Assembly (NCBI RefSeq): GCF_034555965.1
Contig: NZ_JAYDCK010000003.1
Span: 3,162,001-3,226,000, forward strand
From: Aquicoccus sp. G2-2
GTDB taxonomy: Bacteria; Pseudomonadota; Alphaproteobacteria; Rhodobacterales; Rhodobacteraceae
Reading direction: 5' to 3'
Length of the DNA: 64,000 nt
The translations under genes were made by a program, and so were the position numbers. Within the stretch, counting starts at the first letter, position 1. The number at the start of each line of letters is the position of its first letter. A model generated the notes under the pieces. The model was not told where the DNA came from. It did no database searches and saw only the letters and a program-made list of their open reading frames with translations. Shown here piece after piece: positions 17,085-24,818 of this stretch.

Positions 17085-19130
17085 ATGTCGAACGATCCGT
17101 TGTTGCAACCCTATCAGTTGGGCCATCTGACGTTGAAGAACCGGATCATGACGACGGCACATGAACCGGCCTATCCAGAGGGCGGGATGCCGAAGGAACG
17201 CTATGCCGCCTATCATGCGGAGCGGGCCAAGGCGGGGGTGGCGTTGGCGATGACCGCCGGGTCCGCTTCGGTCAGCCGGGACAGCCCGCCAAGCTTCAAC
17301 AACATTCTGGCCTACAAGGATGAGGTGGTGCCGTGGATCAGGATGCTGACCGATGCCTGCCACGCGCATGGTTGCGCGGTGATGATCCAGTTGACCCATC
17401 TGGGGCGGCGGACCGGGTGGAACAAGGGCGACTGGCTGCCTTCACTCGCACCGGGGCCGCACAAGGAACCGGCCCACCGGGCGGCGCCCAAGGTGATGGA
17501 GGATTGGGACATTGCCCGGGTGATCAATGATTTCGCCGATGCCGCCGAGCGGATGAAAGCGGGCGGCATGGACGGGATCGAGCTGGAAGCTTACGGGCAT
17601 CTTTTGGAGCAGTTCTGGTCGCCGCTGACCAATCGGCTGGAGGGGGAATACGGGCTTGGCTCGATCGACAGCCGGATCAGGTTTTCGATGGAGGTGGTGG
17701 AGGCCATTCGCAAGCGGGTGGGAAAGGAGTTTCTGATCGGGTTGCGCTATACCGCCGATGAGGCGGCGGAAGGCGGCACCACCGCCGAAGAAGGGCTTGA
17801 GATTGCGCGGCGATTTCGCGACTCGGGGCAGGTCGATTTCCTTAACGTCATTCGCGGGCGGGTTCATACCGATCCGGCGTTGACTGAGGTGATCCCCGTT
17901 CAGGGGATGAAAAGCGCGCCGCATCTGGATTTTGCGGGCCGGGTGCGGGCGGAGATCGGGATGCCGATTTTCCATGCCGCGCGGATTCCCGATGTGGCCA
18001 CGGCGCGCCATGCGATTGCCGCTGGCTTGCTTGACATGGTGGGGATGACGCGGGCGCATATGGCGGACCCGCATATCGTGCGCAAGATCGTGGAACGGCG
18101 CGAAGAGGATATTCGCCCTTGCGTTGGTGCGACCTATTGTTTGGATCGGATTTACGAGGGCGGCGAGGCGCTTTGCATGCACAACGCCGCAACCGGGCGC
18201 GAGCTGACTATGCCGCATGACATCGCCCCGGCGGCGGAGCGGCGCAAGGTGGTGATTGTCGGGGCCGGGCCGGGCGGGCTTGAAGCGGCGCGGGTAGCGG
18301 CGGAGCGGGGGCATGATGTGACCGTGCTGGAGGCGCAGGATGCCGCCGGTGGGCAATTGCGGCTGGCGGCGCTGAACCCGCGGCGGCGCGAGATGATTTC
18401 GATCATTGATTGGCGGATGGCACAATGTGCCGCACGCGATGTGCAGTTTCACTTCAACACATGGGCAGAGGCGGAGGATGTGCGCGCGCTAACGCCGGAT
18501 GTGGTGATTATCGCCACCGGCGGGTTGCCGAACAAGGTTCTGCTGGAGACGCGCGGCGAGCAGGAGTTGGCGGTGACGGCGTGGGATATTATCGCGGGTG
18601 ATGCCAAGCCGGGCAGCAATGTGCTGATCTATGACGAAAGCGGCGACCATCCGGGGTTGATGGCGGCAGAGGTGGCCGCAGGCGCCGGTGCGCGGGTGGA
18701 GGTGATGAGCCCGGATCGCGGCGTGGCGCCGGAGATCATGGGGATGAACCTCGCGCCGTATATGGAAGTGTTGCAACAGCGTGATGTGACGATGACCGTG
18801 GCGCGGCGGCTTCTGGGTGTGGAGCGTGAGGGCAATCAACTGAAGGCGCGGATCGGCACGGATTACAGCGATCTGGTGGAAGAGAGGCTTTATGATCAGG
18901 TGGTGGTAAATTACGGGACGCTGCCGATGGATGAGCTTTACTTCGAGCTAAAGCCCGCAAGCCGCAACCTTGGCGAGGTGGATTATGACGCGCTGATCGA
19001 GGGGCGCGCGCAGGCGCTTGAGCACAACCCGGAGGGGGAATTCGCGCTTTACCGGATTGGAGATGCGGTGAGCGCGCGCAACACCCATGCGGCGATTTAC
19101 GATGCGCTGCGGCTGGTCAAGGACATCTGA
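17085..19130 (+). CDS. TMADH / 2,4-dienoyl-CoA-reductase-like flavoprotein (NADH:flavin oxidoreductase)
   Basis: A 681-residue enzyme. An N-terminal old-yellow-enzyme barrel (about 1-340, FMN) is followed by an Fe-S segment and a C-terminal FAD/NAD(P)-type domain starting at 'VVIVGAGPGGLEAARVA'. It resembles trimethylamine/dimethylamine dehydrogenase and N-methylproline demethylase types. The Fe-S motif reads Cys346-x2-Ala349-x2-Cys352-x11-Cys364, and trimethylamine dehydrogenase has Cys at all four places, so one ligand is replaced by Ala. ATG 17085 is chosen for its GAGGAGGAAA site, and the frame is open from 17046. It probably demethylates an N-methylated amine or amino acid, but the substrate is unproven. 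Confidence 0.88.
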   Translation: MSNDPLLQPYQLGHLTLKNRIMTTAHEPAYPEGGMPKERYAAYHAERAKAGVALAMTAGSASVSRDSPPSFNNILAYKDEVVPWIRMLTDACHAHGCAVMIQLTHLGRRTGWNKGDWLPSLAPGPHKEPAHRAAPKVMEDWDIARVINDFADAAERMKAGGMDGIELEAYGHLLEQFWSPLTNRLEGEYGLGSIDSRIRFSMEVVEAIRKRVGKEFLIGLRYTADEAAEGGTTAEEGLEIARRFRDSGQVDFLNVIRGRVHTDPALTEVIPVQGMKSAPHLDFAGRVRAEIGMPIFHAARIPDVATARHAIAAGLLDMVGMTRAHMADPHIVRKIVERREEDIRPCVGATYCLDRIYEGGEALCMHNAATGRELTMPHDIAPAAERRKVVIVGAGPGGLEAARVAAERGHDVTVLEAQDAAGGQLRLAALNPRRREMISIIDWRMAQCAARDVQFHFNTWAEAEDVRALTPDVVIIATGGLPNKVLLETRGEQELAVTAWDIIAGDAKPGSNVLIYDESGDHPGLMAAEVAAGAGARVEVMSPDRGVAPEIMGMNLAPYMEVLQQRDVTMTVARRLLGVEREGNQLKARIGTDYSDLVEERLYDQVVVNYGTLPMDELYFELKPASRNLGEVDYDALIEGRAQALEHNPEGEFALYRIGDAVSARNTHAAIYDALRLVKDI

Positions 19131-19238
19131 CGGCGGGCGGTTATGCCGACGCGGGGAAGGCCGCGCCCGGAAAAGCACCGCCAGGGGTTGGCGGGCCTTG
19201 CCAAAGGGGCGGCCTTTATGTAATCCGCTGCTCACGGT

Positions 19239-19315
19239 CGGAGTGTAGCTCAGCTTGGTAGAGCACTGCCTTCGGGAGGCAGGGGTCGGAGGTTCGAATC
19301 CTCTCACTCCGACCA
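19239..19315 (+). tRNA. tRNA-Pro (anticodon CGG)
   Basis: A 77-base cloverleaf. The acceptor CGGAGTG pairs with CACTCCG (19305-19311), then A and an encoded CCA. The anticodon stem CTGCC/GGCAG encloses loop TTCGGGA with anticodon CGG, read as proline codon CCG. The T arm GGAGG-TTCGAAT-CCTCT is perfect. The accessory patch 19.4-23.3 kb begins right after its 3' end, the usual position of an integration site, but no repeated 3' tRNA fragment or integrase was found. Confidence 0.97.
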
Positions 19316-19463
19316 ATTTCCAAGATGTTGAATGCCAACATATGTTGCCTTGTGGGGCGCAAAGTTGCCATTTCGTCTAAACACACCCAAAATTGTGAAT
19401 GCACAGTTTTCATGGGGATTGTGGCGTCGCTTGGGCGACTACTGTCGTATGGAGGTGCTTTCG

Positions 19464-19921
19464 ATGCCGATGCCCTGGACATACCGGCACGCGACGAAAG
19501 AATGGCGGGCCTTTCTGGACGACGTGAAGGAGCGGATGTCACTGGTCTCCGACAACTCGGCCTATACGGCGGTCGACGCGGTGTTTCAGGTTTTCCGGCG
19601 CCGATTGACGGCACAGCAGGGGTTGGATTTCGCAAGCGTTCTTCCGTCGGTTCTTCGCGCGATCTTCGTGAAGGACTGGGATGTTTCGATCGGCCCTGTT
19701 CCGTTCGGGGACCGTGACATGCTCAACGCAGAGGCGAAGAACGTCCGCGTTCACCACAATCTCACGCCTGACAATGCCATTGAGGCAACGGCCTGGGCTG
19801 TCCGGCGCTGCACGAACCGGGGGATTTCGAGCGTGTGCTTGCCGGGCTTCCCGAGGGCGCTCGCGCATTCTGGCATGTGGAGGTCGATGATCCCGCCGAA
19901 CTGGAGCAGCGCATCATTTGA
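19464..19921 (+). pseudogene. DUF2267 family protein, one frameshift
   Basis: ATG 19464 (AGG upstream) opens a DUF2267-type helical protein, and the frame leaves the family after '...WAVRRCTNRG'. In the neighbouring frame the expected C-terminus follows at once (DFERVLAGLPEGARAFWHV...), ending at TGA 19919-19921. One extra G in the G5 run 19819-19823 joins the two into a single protein of about 152 residues. DUF2267 proteins have unknown function and are often found with stress genes. Because similar one-G gaps recur in this window, a sequence error is more likely than gene decay. Confidence 0.8.
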
Positions 19922-19956
19922 TTTGATAGCGCCTGTCGCGCATCAGGGGGAATAGA

Positions 19957-20166
19957 CTAGCGCCTCAGCGCAAAGACCGTCGCCAGGATGCCCCCGAGGA
20001 ACACGATCAAGCCGGTGATGGCCCATTTCGGCGTAAAGCCCTCAATGGTTTCACAGTCTGCCACGCAGGCGACCGGCTCGAGGTGCAGGATGCCCAATCC
20101 CTGAAGCGCCCAGAGACCGCCCAGCAGAATAGCGATCACACCAATTGCAAGTTGCAGATACTTCAT
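19957..20166 (-). CDS. Small two-helix membrane protein, 69 aa
   Basis: Two transmembrane helices (about 3-22 and 46-66) flank a loop containing the pair C-V-A-D-C. The internal 'LQGLGIL' after the first helix resembles a common small bacterial membrane-protein type of unknown function. ATG at 20166 has AAGGA seven bases upstream. An alternative start at 20193 overlaps the end of the nucleoside hydrolase gene (ATGA) and would add nine residues. It is the last gene of the nucleoside hydrolase cluster and converges on the DUF2267 gene. Confidence 0.75.
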   Translation of the reverse strand: MKYLQLAIGVIAILLGGLWALQGLGILHLEPVACVADCETIEGFTPKWAITGLIVFLGGILATVFALRR

Positions 20167-20189
20167 GATTTTTTCCTTCAGATGGATTG

Positions 20190-21209
20190 TCATGGGAACG
20201 CCCCCTCCTTTCGCACATCATTGATATCTGCCTTGGCGCGCTCAGCCGCCAATTCCCCAAGCAGCCAAGCGTGCGCTGCGGGGGCGATCCGCACGCAATA
20301 GGTCAGCTCGGTTTCGGCAAGTGCATCGTCAGGGCGCTCCGACGGTAGTCCGACCTGCAATGCGACCGGATCGAAGAACCAGAAATTGTTCAGCCGGTCG
20401 TCGTGGCCAACCCATGCCGATGCTACCGCGCAATCGAAGAGGTCTGACCGAAGCACGTAAACTGCGGCCAGTAGGTCGAACGGATGGAAGCCGTCCAGCC
20501 CGATGGCGTCCTGCCAGAAGGCGAGCCAGCCGCGGGCGCCGGAAGCGACCCATGATCCGGCCGAGCCCGCCTGCGCGATCCGGTCGAGATCGGCCCCGGA
20601 CAGGCTGATCCCGCGCGCCGCGTCATAGGGGACAAGCGACATCGGCAGGTCCATGTCGATCAGTTCGGTGGCCGCGCCGCGATCCTTGTCGAAGTTGAGA
20701 TCGCGGAAAACCGGACCGTGCCCGAACAGCATGCCCCCGCCCTCCCCCTCGGAGGGATGGAAGATATGGCCGGGTCGGCGGCCCATGACGGCCACGATCC
20801 TCACCACGTTGCTTTGCAGATCGGGCCGTCCTTCCAGCGCAGCGGCGACATTCGTCAGCGGCCCGAGCGCGAGGATGGTCAGGGGGCCGTCGGCAAGGGC
20901 GTCGCGCAGCCCTGCTTGTGCCTGCGTCGACGTTGCGCCAGCTGCTGCTGCGCCACGCAATACACCCGGAATCCGCACTCCCTCGCGGCGTAGCTTGTCC
21001 ACCAGCGCTCGGGCGGTTCGGTCCGTTTTCTCGATGTCGGCGTTGCCGAACACGGTCGAGACGCCCGCGATCTCGATTCCCGGTTCTTGGGTGAGCAGCA
21101 TGAAGGCAAGGCAATCGTCTGGATCGGCACGGCGATCCAGACCACAGGCGGGATCGGTGTCGATCCAGATGCGATCAGTCTGTTCGATCTCTGGACCATT
21201 CTTGATCAC
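20190..21209 (-). CDS. Nucleoside hydrolase (IUNH family), divergent subgroup
   Basis: A 339-residue inosine-uridine nucleoside hydrolase-type enzyme that would hydrolyse N-glycosidic bonds of nucleosides using Ca2+. The N-terminal metal motif starts DTDPACG at residues 17-23 but the Asp pair follows only at 31-32, so the usual tight D-x-D-x-G-x-D-D is expanded. Near the C-terminus His242-Pro-Phe-Asp245 (GFHPFDLLAA) stands where H-D-P is common. It starts with GTG 21209 overlapping the stop of the 44-aa membrane protein gene (GTGA). No signal peptide. Substrate unknown. Confidence 0.85.
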   Translation of the reverse strand: MIKNGPEIEQTDRIWIDTDPACGLDRRADPDDCLAFMLLTQEPGIEIAGVSTVFGNADIEKTDRTARALVDKLRREGVRIPGVLRGAAAAGATSTQAQAGLRDALADGPLTILALGPLTNVAAALEGRPDLQSNVVRIVAVMGRRPGHIFHPSEGEGGGMLFGHGPVFRDLNFDKDRGAATELIDMDLPMSLVPYDAARGISLSGADLDRIAQAGSAGSWVASGARGWLAFWQDAIGLDGFHPFDLLAAVYVLRSDLFDCAVASAWVGHDDRLNNFWFFDPVALQVGLPSERPDDALAETELTYCVRIAPAAHAWLLGELAAERAKADINDVRKEGAFP

Positions 21210-21340
21210 TGGAAGCGGGGTGCGGGCAAGCGTCCGGTGCGCCAGACCGGGACAGGCATGGCGAGCAGCAAGGCCGTCAGGCCGAGTCCGGCGACCGTTA
21301 CCACGCTAATTCTCTTCAGCGTCTTGTGAAGCCTCGCCAT
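21206..21340 (-). CDS. Single-helix small membrane protein, 44 aa
   Basis: The frame from ATG (21340) encodes a basic N-terminus (MARLHKTLKR), one hydrophobic helix (ISVVTVAGLGLTALLLAMPV) and a short basic tail. It starts ten bases after the end of the preceding frameshifted gene, and its TGA overlaps the GTG start of the nucleoside hydrolase. This exact packing is the main evidence that it is real. No strong ribosome binding site is seen, so translation would depend on coupling. No family recognised. Confidence 0.55.
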   Translation of the reverse strand: MARLHKTLKRISVVTVAGLGLTALLLAMPVPVWRTGRLPAPRFQ

Positions 21341-21350
21341 TGCGCGCCCG

Positions 21351-21532
21351 TTAAACCGCGCCCGAAACGAGCCCGGAAATCACATAATGTGCCAGCGCCG
21401 ACACCACACCGGCGATGGCGGCATAGATGGCCCGCTGCTGCGGGTCGCGAATTTCATAAACGACCAGAGAACAAACAGGCCGACAAAAACGGCGATGCCA
21501 TTCTGAAATGCCGGGAAGAGAAACTCGTTCAT
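21351..21532 (-). pseudogene. Two-helix small membrane protein (about 60 aa), one frameshift
   Basis: ATG at 21532 has GGAGG seven bases upstream and begins MNEFLFPAFQNGIAVFVGLF. The frame then runs into nonsense, while the next frame gives a good second half (YEIRDPQQRAIYAAIAG... ending at TAA 21351). Adding one G at the GG pair of the coding strand (complement of 21464-21465) makes a continuous 60-residue protein with two transmembrane helices. It lies between the DUF1772-like gene and the 44-aa gene on the same strand. Family unknown. Confidence 0.6.
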
Positions 21533-21603
21533 CGCTCGAACCTCCGTGGATCAATCCCATTGATGGGCAATGCGCGCCGCTCCTGCACTGTCCATGGCGG
21601 CAT

Positions 21604-22068
21604 TCAACGGCGCAACAAACTGATGATCAATGCTGACATCGCCAGCAATTGGAACACCGCGCCTGCAAAATGGGAAACTTCCCATTGTTGTCGAAGTTGC
21701 GCCCAGTTTTCCGGCTGTTCCGTCCAGTTATTTGTCGCGACATTGGCCGGAAATGTCCAAATCCAGAATACAACCTGTGAGGCAAGAAAGAAAATCAGGG
21801 CGGCAATTGCGGGCCACATGACCGCAGGCGAGTGACGGTAGAAAACGATCACCGCAATGGTGCCTAGAAGCTCGAACAGCAGAACAAAGGCCAGCCGGTT
21901 CCAGCCGGCGTAAATTTGCTGTGTGATGAAGTAGTCTTCCTGCGACATCGCCATCTTGTGGAAAAATTCGAACGCGTGCGCCAATGCTCCGCCCAAGGCT
22001 ATCGCTGTGGCAAGAAGGGCGACGAAGAAGCTGATGTTCTGAATCGATTGCGAGTTATTCAAACCCAT
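21604..22068 (-). CDS. DUF1772-like four-helix membrane protein, 154 aa
   Basis: Four hydrophobic helices (about 12-32, 58-78, 83-104, 134-152). Between the third and fourth is 'TEQPENWAQLRQQWEVSHFA', which fits the 'W-x2-LR-x2-W-x3-H' pattern of DUF1772/anthrone-oxygenase-like membrane proteins. The function of the bacterial members is unknown. It is the first gene of a minus-strand cluster ending in the nucleoside hydrolase, and its start is 128 bases from the divergent GntR regulator, which may control it. Confidence 0.72.
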   Translation of the reverse strand: MGLNNSQSIQNISFFVALLATAIALGGALAHAFEFFHKMAMSQEDYFITQQIYAGWNRLAFVLLFELLGTIAVIVFYRHSPAVMWPAIAALIFFLASQVVFWIWTFPANVATNNWTEQPENWAQLRQQWEVSHFAGAVFQLLAMSALIISLLRR

Positions 22069-22196
22069 TTGTTCAACCGCGTCTTTCGATCTTGCAGATC
22101 GTTAACGCTCTGCGGGGCTGAAAGTTCCCGGCTCTCACGCTTCAAGGGCCCGGAACATGCGACCCGCACGGGGCTTGGGCTGTCCGTCGTCAAAAA

Positions 22197-22874
22197 TTGT
22201 CGGATCAGGTTTTTGACCGACTGTGGCAGATGATTGAGACAGGAGAATTGGCTTCCGGGGATACCTTGCCTTCAGAACGCGCTTTGATGGAACGATTTGG
22301 TGTCGGCCGGCCAGCCGTGCGCGAGGCTCTGCAGATGCTGGCGAACAAGGGTGTGATCACAATCTCGCATGGTGAGCGCAGCCGGGTTAACAAATTGACT
22401 GCCGACGTCGCAATCGAGCAGGTTGATTCCATCGCGAAACTTCTCCTGACGGCCCACCCTTCGAATCTAGAACATCTCAAGCAACTACGGAAAATACTCG
22501 AAGCTGGCACTGTCCGGATCGCCGCACAAAGCTGCACCGAGGCCGACATCGCCGAGCTGCATTCCTTGGTTGAGAATCAGCGCGCCCAACTCGGCAATGA
22601 CAAGCCGTTCATCCAGGCCGACATCGCCTTTCATGTTGGATTGGCCAAGGTGACGGGCAATCCTCTTCTGGAAACCGTGACCCAAGCCATGCTGTCGTGG
22701 CTCTTTGCATATTATAAGCCACTCCTTCACTGGAAGGGGCGTGAGGAGACGACGCTCAAGGAGCATACTGCCATCGTCGAATTTCTTGCAGAAAATAACG
22801 CCGACAGTGCGGCCCACATGATGAAAGATCACCTCAGTAGGTCCGATCCATTGTATGCTCTGGAGCCAAGTTGA
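22197..22874 (+). CDS. GntR/FadR-family transcriptional regulator
   Basis: A 225-residue regulator with an N-terminal winged helix (LSDQVFDRLWQMI... 'PSERALMERFGVGRPAVREAL', residues about 3-70) and a C-terminal FCD ligand domain (about 85-215) with metal-ligand type His and Asp residues (DIAFHVGLA, EHTAIVEFL). The start is weak: TTG 22197 lacks a ribosome binding site and the frame is open upstream only to about 22118 without ATG, so the true N-terminus may be displaced by a sequence error. It diverges from the DUF1772/nucleoside hydrolase cluster and is the best candidate for its regulator. Confidence 0.82.
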   Translation: MSDQVFDRLWQMIETGELASGDTLPSERALMERFGVGRPAVREALQMLANKGVITISHGERSRVNKLTADVAIEQVDSIAKLLLTAHPSNLEHLKQLRKILEAGTVRIAAQSCTEADIAELHSLVENQRAQLGNDKPFIQADIAFHVGLAKVTGNPLLETVTQAMLSWLFAYYKPLLHWKGREETTLKEHTAIVEFLAENNADSAAHMMKDHLSRSDPLYALEPS

Positions 22875-23325
22875 AATCGCGAATTGAGAAAAACGAATGA
22901 CGGCAAAGTCCCGCATATCACCAATTCGTGTGGGCCGCCGCGAACGGTACGGTTTCCCGAAGCGGCCACTAGTGTCCAGTGCAGCGAAGGTGTCGAGAGA
23001 GGCCAGAGCGGACATTCATAATATCGGACTGAATGCGCAAACAGAGTTTGCGCAGCGCCCGAACCGCCCCCACGGGGCGGGCGCTTCTCGCCCACCCCTC
23101 GGTTCGGGCGCGGGGTTTCAATTCAACGGCAGCTCCGTCCCGCACAGCAGACCTTGGCCCCGGCTGCGGCGAACGTCCGCTTGCCCGCGCTGTGCGATGA
23201 TTTTCAGGACACGGCGCTGCAAATCCTTCGTTACAACCAGAGGAAAATTATGGCGGCGCGAGAGGCAAAACAGCTGTCACGGCGCTTCTGTAAGGCATTG
23301 ATTTTTAATGTGTCCAAAGGCAGGT
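22875..23325. other. Intergenic stretch, 451 bp, no supported gene
   Basis: No frame here has both a start signal and a recognisable protein. The one structured element is a 12-bp inverted repeat at 23055-23111, listed separately. The stretch lies between the GntR gene and the end of the Fsr-like gene, which converge on it, so both transcripts must end here. Confidence 0.5.
23055..23111. repeat. Large GC-rich cruciform-like inverted repeat
   Basis: GCGCCCGAACCG (23055-23066) and CGGTTCGGGCGC (23100-23111) are perfect inverted 12-mers. The 33-base interior forms further hairpins (GGGCG-CTTCT-CGCCC). It lies between two convergent genes, so it may act as a bidirectional terminator. Its GCGCCCGA core also appears in the longer inverted repeat at 52039-52170. 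Confidence 0.65.
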
Positions 23326-24603
23326 TTAGGTGGCTTTCGACACAAAAGTTATGCTGGGTTTACCGCCGTGTGGCGGTTTGGGGTCAGGTTCCTGTGTCCT
23401 CGTCGATCCGGGGAGGAACCATGCCAGCAATCCTGCGAGCGGTAGCAACGAGCATATCTGGTAGACTGTTTCGATGCTGTAATTGTCGGCCAGCACACCG
23501 AGTAGCGCGGCTGCGATTCCGCCGAATCCGAAGTTCAGCCCGTAAAACAGCCCGCCGATCAGCCCGATCCGGTTGGGCATAAGGTCCATCGCGTAGATCA
23601 GGATGGAGGCGAAGGCGCTGGCCATGATCAGGTTGATTACGACTGTCAGAACGCCGGTCCAGAACAGATCGGCGTAAGGCAGGATCAGTGTCAGCGGCAG
23701 GGGGCCAAGCACCGAGATCCAGATGATCCGGTAGCGCCCGACCCGGTCACCCGCGATCCCGCCGATCAGCACGCCCACCGCAGCGGCCAGCATGAACAGG
23801 AACAGCATCATTTGTGCCGAGGGGATGGACAGGCCGAATCGGTCCATCAGGTAGAATGTATAGAACGCGCGGAAGCTTTGCTCATACGAGTTCTTGGTGA
23901 ACATGAGCAGGGTCAGCACGATAACGCCAATCAGGATGGTTCGCGGCGCATAGTGGACGACCTCTGTTGTGCCGTTCTTGCCGCCGTTGCGCAGTGTCAT
24001 GAAGCTGGCGTGAATCTGGCTTTGCTTGCTGCCGATCCAGCCCAGAAGCAACATCGCCAGAAGTGCGGTCACCGCGAACCATGCGAGGCTTGGCTGCCCC
24101 CAAGGCACGATGATCAGCGCGGCGAAGACTGGTCCAAGTGCGCCGCCCGATTGCCCGCCGACCTGAAAGATGCCCTGTGCAAGCCCCTGCCGCCCGCCAG
24201 CGGCATAGCGCGCCATCCGGGTTGCTTCGGGGTGAAAGATTGACGAGCCGATGCCGATCAGGGTGACCGAAATCAGGATCGTTGAATAATTGTGGGAATA
24301 GGCGAGGCTGACCAAGCCGGACATGGTGAACATCATCCCCACCACCGGCGAATAGGGTGCCGGGCGTCGGTCGGTGATCATGCCGACCACCGGTTGCAGC
24401 ATAGCGCCGGCGATCTGAAACGTCAGGGTGATCATCCCGATTTGGACGAAATTCAGCGCATAGGTTTCCTTGAGGATGGGATAGACCGCCGGGATCAGCG
24501 ACTGCATCATGTCGTTCAGCAGGTGGCTTAACCCCAATACCAGCAATACGGTCAGGTATGTTCCGGAGCGGGGTGCGGTCGGGGTTGTCGTTTCGGTCGT
24601 CAT
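23326..24603 (-). CDS. MFS exporter, fosmidomycin-resistance (Fsr)-like
   Basis: A 425-residue 12-helix major facilitator. The N-terminal 'LGLSHLLNDMMQSLIPAVYP' and the 'SSIFHPEATRMARYAAGGRQ' segment are typical of the Fsr group, whose E. coli member exports fosmidomycin, while natural substrates are largely unknown. It lies 215 bases downstream of the P1 peptidase gene on the same strand, so it may be read from the Pot operon or from its own promoter. An efflux role for a breakdown product is possible but unproven. Confidence 0.88.
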   Translation of the reverse strand: MTTETTTPTAPRSGTYLTVLLVLGLSHLLNDMMQSLIPAVYPILKETYALNFVQIGMITLTFQIAGAMLQPVVGMITDRRPAPYSPVVGMMFTMSGLVSLAYSHNYSTILISVTLIGIGSSIFHPEATRMARYAAGGRQGLAQGIFQVGGQSGGALGPVFAALIIVPWGQPSLAWFAVTALLAMLLLGWIGSKQSQIHASFMTLRNGGKNGTTEVVHYAPRTILIGVIVLTLLMFTKNSYEQSFRAFYTFYLMDRFGLSIPSAQMMLFLFMLAAAVGVLIGGIAGDRVGRYRIIWISVLGPLPLTLILPYADLFWTGVLTVVINLIMASAFASILIYAMDLMPNRIGLIGGLFYGLNFGFGGIAAALLGVLADNYSIETVYQICSLLPLAGLLAWFLPGSTRTQEPDPKPPHGGKPSITFVSKAT

Positions 24604-24818
24604 TCAAGGTGCTTTCGCTGTCGGACGTGCGATTGGTCGTGGCGCCAATTGCGCATACCCTGCTGTTGGCTGCAAGAGGGCAACTCCTGCGTCATGGCCG
24701 CATGCAAGCGCGTGTCAGCGGCATGGGGTGCAGTTGGATATGGCGTGGCGCAGCGCAGCAATCGGGCGTTGTGCGCGTTTCGCCCAAGACCAGTGTGTCA
24801 GGGTTTCGACGGAACGTT

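Noticed and set aside
19316-23325. Integrated genomic island using tRNA-Pro as attachment site
   Set aside because: The position and loose gene packing suggest it, but no integrase and no repeat of the tRNA 3' end were found, so it is not called as a mobile element.
22897-23582. Open frames in the gap between the GntR gene and the Fsr-like gene
   Set aside because: They cross a strong palindrome, have atypical composition and no family resemblance; no supporting start.
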